Shown here one piece after another: positions 57,793-64,000 of a DNA stretch of 64,000 nucleotides. The first letter of the stretch is position 1. Each line of letters begins with the position of its first letter. The translations under genes and the position numbers were made by a program. The DNA lies in assembly GCF_001625215.2 (NCBI RefSeq), contig NC_030381.2, forward strand, positions 3,745,131-3,809,130, in the 5' to 3' direction. Origin of the DNA: Daucus carota subsp. sativus (lineage: Eukaryota; Streptophyta; Magnoliopsida; Apiales; Apiaceae). The notes beneath the pieces are model-generated. The model was not told the DNA's origin. It was given only the letters and a program-made list of their open reading frames with translations, and ran no database searches.

Positions 57793-59976
57793 CTAACCAA
57801 ATAAGTCACAGACCACATTCTGAAGTTCCTCTGGTGAGTACTTGATGTATTTCTCAATGTACCTTTCACTTTGAAATTGCACAAGAAATGATTTGTAAGC
57901 CGGCAACACCTTCTCTATGATTGACCTGTGGAGCTGCTCGAGGAGCTGCAAATCTGGAACAAACCATGTGGATTGAGTCTGGAAGATCTCCTCAAATGTG
58001 GCATTTAAGATCTTGAATCTGTCTTTCAAGGCATTCCTTGAAAAGCCGCTATAGAAAACTCTGTACTGCAATCCTTCATCTCGAAAGCAATACAAGACTT
58101 TGTCCCAGGATCCCAGATAGCTCTTGGCCTCGTCCATCACATCTTCGTTCAACTTTGTTACATAATCCTCTCCGATCATCTCTAGCATTTCATAAGACCC
58201 TTTGATTTCCTCAATAATATAGTGTATATTGTTCATCAAAAATAAATGGCCCAAATGAGTATCTTTGTATTCTTTAAATTTGGACTTCAGATTATATTTC
58301 AGGCTTATGATGATCCACAGTAAATGGCGTGCCAGAGGCTTTCGGCCTCCAACTTTCAGATACTGCATTTCTTCAGAACCTAAGAAACTCGTCGTCGGCT
58401 CAGATGTAATAATTTCAGTTAACAACTCATTGTAATGCACCATACCAATGACACGTTCCATGGTGTACCTTGTCGAGGAATGCAATGTTCCTCGTGAGAT
58501 AGTTGTGTTCGACTGCTCATGAAGCACTGTATCCTCAAAGTTGGAAATAATTTGCCTCACCAGATCTGCAAGCCTTTGTAGAGTCCTTTCAGCCTGAGAA
58601 GTTATACATTTTGTTGATGCAGAATGAAATGTAGCTTTGAAATCTGGCAAATAAAGCAGCAAAAATTTGTACAAATCTAACACATCAAACAGCTTCTGCA
58701 GCAATACAGGACTGTAACTGATAATTTCCGCAAAGTTGCAGAGCTGAATTGCAAAATCTTCAACTATAACTAGAAAACTATCAGATGAGACATCTTCGAA
58801 ACCATCAAATATTTGCTCATAAGTTTGCTTCTCCCTGGGAATGATGATCACGAAGCACATTTGAGCAGCTCGAATCCAAATTTTGATCTTTTTTGCGAAT
58901 TCATCCCAGGCCAAACTCCTAATGTCACAATTAAGCCAGTTCCCAATGCCAAATCTTAAAAAGCTGGCATCCACCATAGACTTCCTTAAATTCTTGTACA
59001 TGTCGACACATTCTTGAAGGCGTCCTGCAGAGTTAAGCCTCTCTGACATACAACGAAGACGATAGATTTGCTCAGAAGACAAAGCTCCACGGCCAATATG
59101 ATCTCCTTCCAGTAAATCCAAGCTACAGCTTGTAGCTATGCAACTTGAACAATCAGTGCAACATAGAGTATCATCTTCCACCGTATTTATAGACCATTCT
59201 AATATGTTCTGAAATTCCAACAAGAATCTTTCTGAGGCCATCTGAATCAAATTAACTCCTCTAATCTTGTAATCTGATATGTTCCTCAACTTTATGGACT
59301 GCTGAATCTCATCTACAGCATGCAAGTATTGATCAAACTTGTCGCGCTCTCCATTAAACAGAGCTCCAGATTCTGTCTCAAAAAGTATGCTCACAGCTGA
59401 ATCCAGTACCGAAATTTTACCATCCTCCAGTTCTTCAACTTCTTCTACCAACATAGGCGAATGCATCGGCTCCAAATAGTCCACAGCTGCAAGTCCAGGG
59501 AACAAAACCCCAACTCTGCATTTCACTACCAGAAAACCATCCTTCAAATATGATTTCTTCAAGTGCGATTTCTTTATGTATCGCCTAAATCCCCACTGGC
59601 TTCCTTGGTGTTTCATTAGGCAAGGAGTTTCCATTGTGAAGTTGGTCTGCATTTTATGCTTTCCTTTCCTACTTTGATCAACAAGAATCAGCTCAAAACG
59701 CGCAATCACATCGGTCGTGTTGCTCTCCAGTGTGATGAATAAAGATATGTACTGATCATCCCCCGGCCTCGTGCCATTTGGGTAAAAATCAAGAGCCCAT
59801 TTGTAGCCTCCTGCCATAAATGTTTCAGAAGTTACTTTCCTTATTCCAGCATGCTCAGTCGAAAACTTGAACTTGTAGGAAAAAGGAGTTGAATCTTCTG
59901 GTTGTAACACATAAGGCTGCAACACAGATGATGGACTACTAGATCCTGAGCAGTTTTTTTCAGCACAATCCTCCAT
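57793..59976 (-). CDS. MATH-EXO70 fusion protein, copy 2
   Basis: Intronless, 727 residues from the ATG at 59976 (MEDCAEKNCSG); the open frame extends 7 codons further to a GTG, which I reject. MATH domain ~31-157: SYKFKFSTEHAGIRKVTSET, YKWALDFYPNGTR, YISLFITLES, FELILVDQSRKGKHKMQ, WGFRRYIKKSHL, YLKDGFLVVKCRVGV. EXO70 part: SSEQIYRLRCMSERLNSAGR, CVDMYKNLRKSMVDASFLRF, LFDVLDLYKFLLLYLPDFKA, HSSTRYTMERVIGM, HLFLMNNIHYIIEEI, SWDKVLYCF, LPAYKSFLVQF, YSPEELQNVVCDLFG. The SPEEL..DLF ending is close to canonical EXO70. The linker has a cysteine cluster (CCTDCSSCIATSC). Same domain order as copy 1 but clearly diverged, so the duplication is old. Confidence 0.93.
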   Translation of the reverse strand: MEDCAEKNCSGSSSPSSVLQPYVLQPEDSTPFSYKFKFSTEHAGIRKVTSETFMAGGYKWALDFYPNGTRPGDDQYISLFITLESNTTDVIARFELILVDQSRKGKHKMQTNFTMETPCLMKHQGSQWGFRRYIKKSHLKKSYLKDGFLVVKCRVGVLFPGLAAVDYLEPMHSPMLVEEVEELEDGKISVLDSAVSILFETESGALFNGERDKFDQYLHAVDEIQQSIKLRNISDYKIRGVNLIQMASERFLLEFQNILEWSINTVEDDTLCCTDCSSCIATSCSLDLLEGDHIGRGALSSEQIYRLRCMSERLNSAGRLQECVDMYKNLRKSMVDASFLRFGIGNWLNCDIRSLAWDEFAKKIKIWIRAAQMCFVIIIPREKQTYEQIFDGFEDVSSDSFLVIVEDFAIQLCNFAEIISYSPVLLQKLFDVLDLYKFLLLYLPDFKATFHSASTKCITSQAERTLQRLADLVRQIISNFEDTVLHEQSNTTISRGTLHSSTRYTMERVIGMVHYNELLTEIITSEPTTSFLGSEEMQYLKVGGRKPLARHLLWIIISLKYNLKSKFKEYKDTHLGHLFLMNNIHYIIEEIKGSYEMLEMIGEDYVTKLNEDVMDEAKSYLGSWDKVLYCFRDEGLQYRVFYSGFSRNALKDRFKILNATFEEIFQTQSTWFVPDLQLLEQLHRSIIEKVLPAYKSFLVQFQSERYIEKYIKYSPEELQNVVCDLFG

Positions 59977-60219
59977 ATATCCACCACAAAACTTCACAGA
60001 GAGATCTTGAAACTGAGAATTAGGCCGAAAAATAAGCAGTTTTTAGTGGAGAATTCGATATGAAATGGAAGAGAACAAGTACATTTTTGTTTGATGATTT
60101 TCCAGTTCTTTTCCAAGAGCCTTCTTTGTATAAGCTACCTCTTGCCTCTTGTAGTTGACTGTTAAGAAACTGCTCACTCACTTCCAATGTGAATATAGAA
60201 GTCTGTCCAGCTGACTATT

Positions 60220-60227
60220 CTTTTATA
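60220..60227 (-). promoter_or_regulatory. TATA box candidate for MATH-EXO70 copy 2
   Basis: Minus strand TATAAAAG, 244 bp before the ATG, in an otherwise mixed-composition region. It implies a leader of about 210 bases. Confidence 0.45.
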
Positions 60228-60261
60228 GAAGTCGTGTTTTAAGCTCTATTCTAAAAGTCGA

Positions 60262-60420
60262 TGATTATTTATGATTAATCATCGATTGATCCCTGTCTCG
60301 TAACTCGTCGAACTGATTAAATCTCCGATTAACCACCGATCTATCCCTCAATTAATCTCCGATTAATCATTGTTCCGTGACTTCACCGACTAAGTCCGAT
60401 TCCCGCATTTTACAACCCTG
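60262..60420. repeat. CCGATTAATC-type repeat, copy one
   Basis: Iterated CTCCGATTAATC/CCGATTAAGTCCGATTC words ending in a TTTTACAACCCTG segment. The same order of words occurs at 61600-61960 and a fragment at about 53640-53680. It looks like a family of decayed non-coding repeats. Confidence 0.5.
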
Positions 60421-60684
60421 ATTTTAGATTATTTGTTTCCCAGTACCTCATATCATCAAAAATTGTAGGATCATATTATATTCAACACCGCGATTATCTT
60501 CGTACCCTGATCTTGTAATGTTAATCAAGACTAACATGTACATCTAATTTATGGGAGATGTCGAGATGGTACCTGACAAGCGGTTTTTTATAGTAGAAAA
60601 AAAAAAACTTAGAGTGAATGTATAAACCGCGGAAAAGCTTATGAACTACCTGCAAACACATAAAGAATTCGTATAAATGTTTTA

Positions 60685-60982
60685 CTCCCTCCGTCCCTTT
60701 TTATCTGTCCATTTTGGAAAAAAAAACACATACCAAGGAATAATTGATTGCATGAACTTTTTCATTAAATACCTCTAATTAATATCTTGAAAATGGTGGA
60801 ATACTCCTACTTTATGTCTTGAAAACATGAATTCAACCAAGTTTTATCAAGCCTTGAAAATTGAAATTATGGAGATATATTTGAAAAACTATCATTAAAT
60901 TAGTTTTGAAAGTATAAATGGACAGATAAATAGGGACAAATTTTTACTTCCAAAGTGGACAGATAAATAGGGACGGAGGGAG
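60685..60982. mobile_element. Stowaway-like MITE upstream of MATH-EXO70 copy 2
   Basis: CTCCCTCCGTCCCTTTTTAT (60685) and ATAAATAGGGACGGAGGGAG (to 60982) are inverted, with TA on both sides. An internal partial copy of the right end (GGACAGATAAATAGGGACAA) precedes it. Confidence 0.88.
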
Positions 60983-63398
60983 TAGATGTTTTTATGCGCG
61001 AATAATTTACTACAATCAATTATCACGGATTCGGATCTCTGTCTATTTGACTAACAATTGTCATGAACTTCTTTAAAGCGTGTGAATTATAGCTGGTAGG
61101 GCATACATTGAGAAGAGACTTCTGGTCTGGTTCTGGAGAAGTACTAATAATTCATGCATGTAATATTTCATGTGGATGAAAAGCACGCTGCCTAGTTGAC
61201 AAAAGACTAGTGTCTTTCAAAGTTTCTTTCAATGCGCGCTTCACCAAAATCACTGCACTCTATACATGTATTTAAATGTAAATAAAAACACGGCTCTTCG
61301 ACTGTAACGTGCACCCATAAGTTAAAAGAGGGATTGAGGGAACGATATAAATCTAATTTTATCGTAATTAATTTTGAACGTACTCCAAATTTTTTTTATG
61401 AATGATTGTGACAAATATATGATTAATTTTAATTGGATGTTACTCGTTAATGATTAATATGTAGACAGGTTTTCACATTGTTATGAGTATGAGCTCAATC
61501 AATCATATATTATAAACTGGATTTGGAATTATTTTTTTTGAAAACATAGTATTTTTCATTAATTTTATATCAAATCCACATAATTATATACAACATAGGA
61601 TCAGTGTTCTAAAAATCCCTAATTTAATCGATTAATCTCCTCCAAGGTCGGCCACCGATTCGATTTTTGAAATCTGATTAATCCTTGTATATATATATTT
61701 CTTAATCGAAGTATTTATGATAAATCATTAAAATAAAAAAAAATACTATATTCCTTTAAATATGAATAATTATAGAGTTTATGAATATAGTAAATATATT
61801 AGTTACTAAATAGCTAATATAATAATAATTAAATATTAAATAATATTTTCATATTAAAATAAATCTGATTTTCACTCCGATTAATCCCCAATTTCCGATT
61901 AATCCCTGAATCGGTAGCTCAACCGATTAAGTCCGATTCTCAATTTCTGTAACACTACATAGGATATATTTGGGTTTAAAAAAAAAGTTAACAATATGAA
62001 ATATGGACTTTAATGAATTGTATATGATTTTGATTTTACTCGGATTCTTGATAAAATATAGTTGGATTGAAATCCCACAAAATCTATCAATTTATTAAAT
62101 TCAAAAAAAATCCATCAGCATTTGAATATCATCATATTTTAATGGATTTTAAACTATCTCAATTGAATAGCATCAGATTTTTAAGCATAATTTAAAATCC
62201 TCCTTGAATACCGATTTTGTAACATAATTAAAAATCTCAATTGAATACCCCCAAAATTTTAATAATTTGTATATAAAATTATCAAACAAATTAATTATTC
62301 AAACAAATTCCTGACTCTGGATTAGATTATATTTATAAAATTTTGACAAAATAATTTTATTGACGCATTATTATTTTCTCATTATTTTTTTAAACTAAAA
62401 TATCATATTTCATACTTTTAACGAGGAAATATAATTTAAAAATAATATTTTGAATTACACATAATAATAATGATAATACTAATATTATTTTATTTTTTTA
62501 AAATTTAACTAATTATCTATGTATCAATATATTATTTTAAAATAATTTATATACACCAAATCAAGAGGGGAGTCCGATTATCACTTCCCAGATATCTAAA
62601 ATACATGAATAACTTGTGCCAATCAAATGACCACTGACCTCTACATGTGTTATCAATTCTTTGATCTGAGTGCTGGTTTGGTTTAGTTTGGTTGGACGGA
62701 GGATGTAACTTTTTTTAGAAAGAATGTTTTTTCCTTTTTTTTCTAACATAAGAATCCTCGATCGCTGCTATTCGGGTGCGTGCCAGCTGATGGCGGACTC
62801 TTTTCAAAAGATTTATACTTCTCTTTTATACAAATTACCTGTGAAGTTTAATAAATATGTTTGGTTGACAAAACTAACTGGATAATCTAATAAACATGTT
62901 TGATTGACAAAAGTGAATTTAATTATAAATTTATTATTAATAAATTTTAAATATTTTCTATATCCTTTAATTTATTATAAAAATAAATTGATCAATATTT
63001 TTTTGTATATTATTCTTCCTTGTTATAATATTGACCTAAGATATATTTTATATTTTTTATATATTAGTTTATTAAACAAATTAAGTATTCAAACTTATTC
63101 ATGACTTTAGATATTTATAAAGTTTTGACAAAATAATATTATTAATATGTTATCATATTTTTTTTATTCTTTTATTAAATTAAATGAACATATTCTAGAT
63201 TTTTGTTAGTAAAAAAATATAATTCAACAATAATATTTTGAGTTACATATAATAAATTTTTTGAAATTTTACTAATTATTATTGCTATGCATCGTTATAT
63301 TATTTTAGAATAGGTTATGTATTTTTCCCGATATATTACATCAAAATTAAATCTACGAGTTTCAACAATAATATTTTGAGTTACACATAATAACAAAA

Positions 63399-63400
63399 TA

Positions 63401-63436
<36 letters not shown>
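63399..63436. repeat. (AAT)n microsatellite
   Basis: About 12 uninterrupted AAT units. Confidence 0.95.
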
Positions 63437-63549
63437 TTTAAAATTTAATTAGTTATTATTATTATTATTAATGTATCTGTATATTATTTTAGAATGGATC
63501 ATGAATTTTTGTGTTAAATTACATAAAATTTAAACTTACATGTGTAAGT

Positions 63550-63652
63550 CTGATTAAGCGAGAGGGAAGTGGGTAAGTAACTTACTGCATTGGAAGTGGG
63601 TAAGTAACTTCCTGACTAAGCGAGAGGGAAGTGGATAAGTAACTTACTGCAT
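63550..63652. repeat. Imperfect tandem repeat AAGCGAGAGGGAAGTGG
   Basis: Two ~41-bp units (63550-63590, 63612-63652) sharing AAGCGAGAGGGAAGTGG and TAAGTAACTTACTGCAT, with a partial unit between them and a decayed one at 63675-63706. Confidence 0.85.
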
Positions 63653-64000
63653 TCTATGGTTATTGTAACTCTCTAGTGGAGAAAGTGTATAGGTAACTTT
63701 CTGCATTTTACAACTACTGTAACAACACTTGTAATTACACTCCTATCTCTCTTTTAGATATACCAAAAAATTATATAGATTAACATTTCTCAGATATTTA
63801 AATACGTGACTAATTTCATGTCTACCAAATGACCTCTGAATGAACTCTTATCAACTAAACCAACTCTTCAAGAGTTTAGCATACACTTATCTTAACTAAT
63901 TCAATATAAATAAAAGACCTAGCAAAATTCAACTATTATAATTGAACTCATGATAACTCAAAACTCAAACTATAGCTCATCAAACTATGACAAGCAATAT

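Larger units (their letters stand above)
60983..64000. other. AT-rich intergenic DNA, no gene recognised
   Basis: Very AT-rich. A second CCGATTAATC-type repeat lies at 61600-61960. Segments 62290-62480 and 63060-63260 look like old duplicates (CAAATT..TATTCAAAC, ATTTATAAA.TTTTGACAAAATAAT). No reading frame here has coding character. Confidence 0.55.

Noticed and set aside
54347-59976. Shared SGSSSPSSV string as evidence of recent exchange between the MATH-EXO70 copies
   Set aside because: It lies in the linker of copy 1 but at the N-terminus of copy 2 with different codons; low-complexity coincidence is more likely.

Overview
The window is nuclear DNA from a flowering plant, most likely a eudicot. 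It is AT-rich, genes have many short GT-AG introns, several proteins are plastid or plant-specific (plastid serine hydroxymethyltransferase, ferrochelatase with a chlorophyll-binding tail, CGLD27, DUF4408/DUF761, EXO70), and more than half of the sequence is transposable elements and their debris. I cannot name the species.

Layout. (1) 1-10140 is a compact genic block: the 3' part of a plastid SHMT gene (+), an FC2-type ferrochelatase (+) and, convergent to it, a two-exon mitochondrial ATP synthase subunit g gene (-). (2) 10866-26665 is a nested transposon complex. The outer element looks like a Helitron carrying pieces of host genes (an HSP60 exon, an AT-hook/PPC gene). It is interrupted by a complete Mutator-like element (11816-16095: 73-bp TIRs, 10-bp target duplication, open three-exon transposase) and by a second, opposite-strand Helitron (18090-22936) whose 5' end is tandemly amplified. 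(3) 27941-36111 holds a CGLD27 gene (-) with a small LTR element in an intron, and a ZIP-family zinc/iron transporter gene (-) with MITE-rich upstream DNA. (4) 37451-42022 is a third Helitron (-), related at both ends to the outer one, carrying fragments of calnexin, organellar EF-Tu and a CCCH zinc-finger gene, all in the element's sense direction. (5) 45533-46360 is an intronless DUF4408/DUF761 gene behind a long foldback MITE. (6) 47110-52739 is a very young, GC-rich, non-autonomous LTR retrotransposon with apparently identical 1615-bp LTRs and no gag-pol. (7) 54347-59976 holds two intronless head-to-tail genes (-) that each encode a MATH domain fused to an EXO70 exocyst domain. (8) 60000-64000 is AT-rich, MITE-bearing intergenic DNA.

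The most unusual item is the tandem MATH-EXO70 pair: the MATH domain sits where EXO70 normally has the N-terminal coiled coil used for exocyst assembly. The second is the Helitron family, which has captured exons from at least five unrelated host genes, with intron borders preserved, in two copies within 32 kb. The ordinary genes are a normal neighbourhood and I see no operon-like functional link between them.
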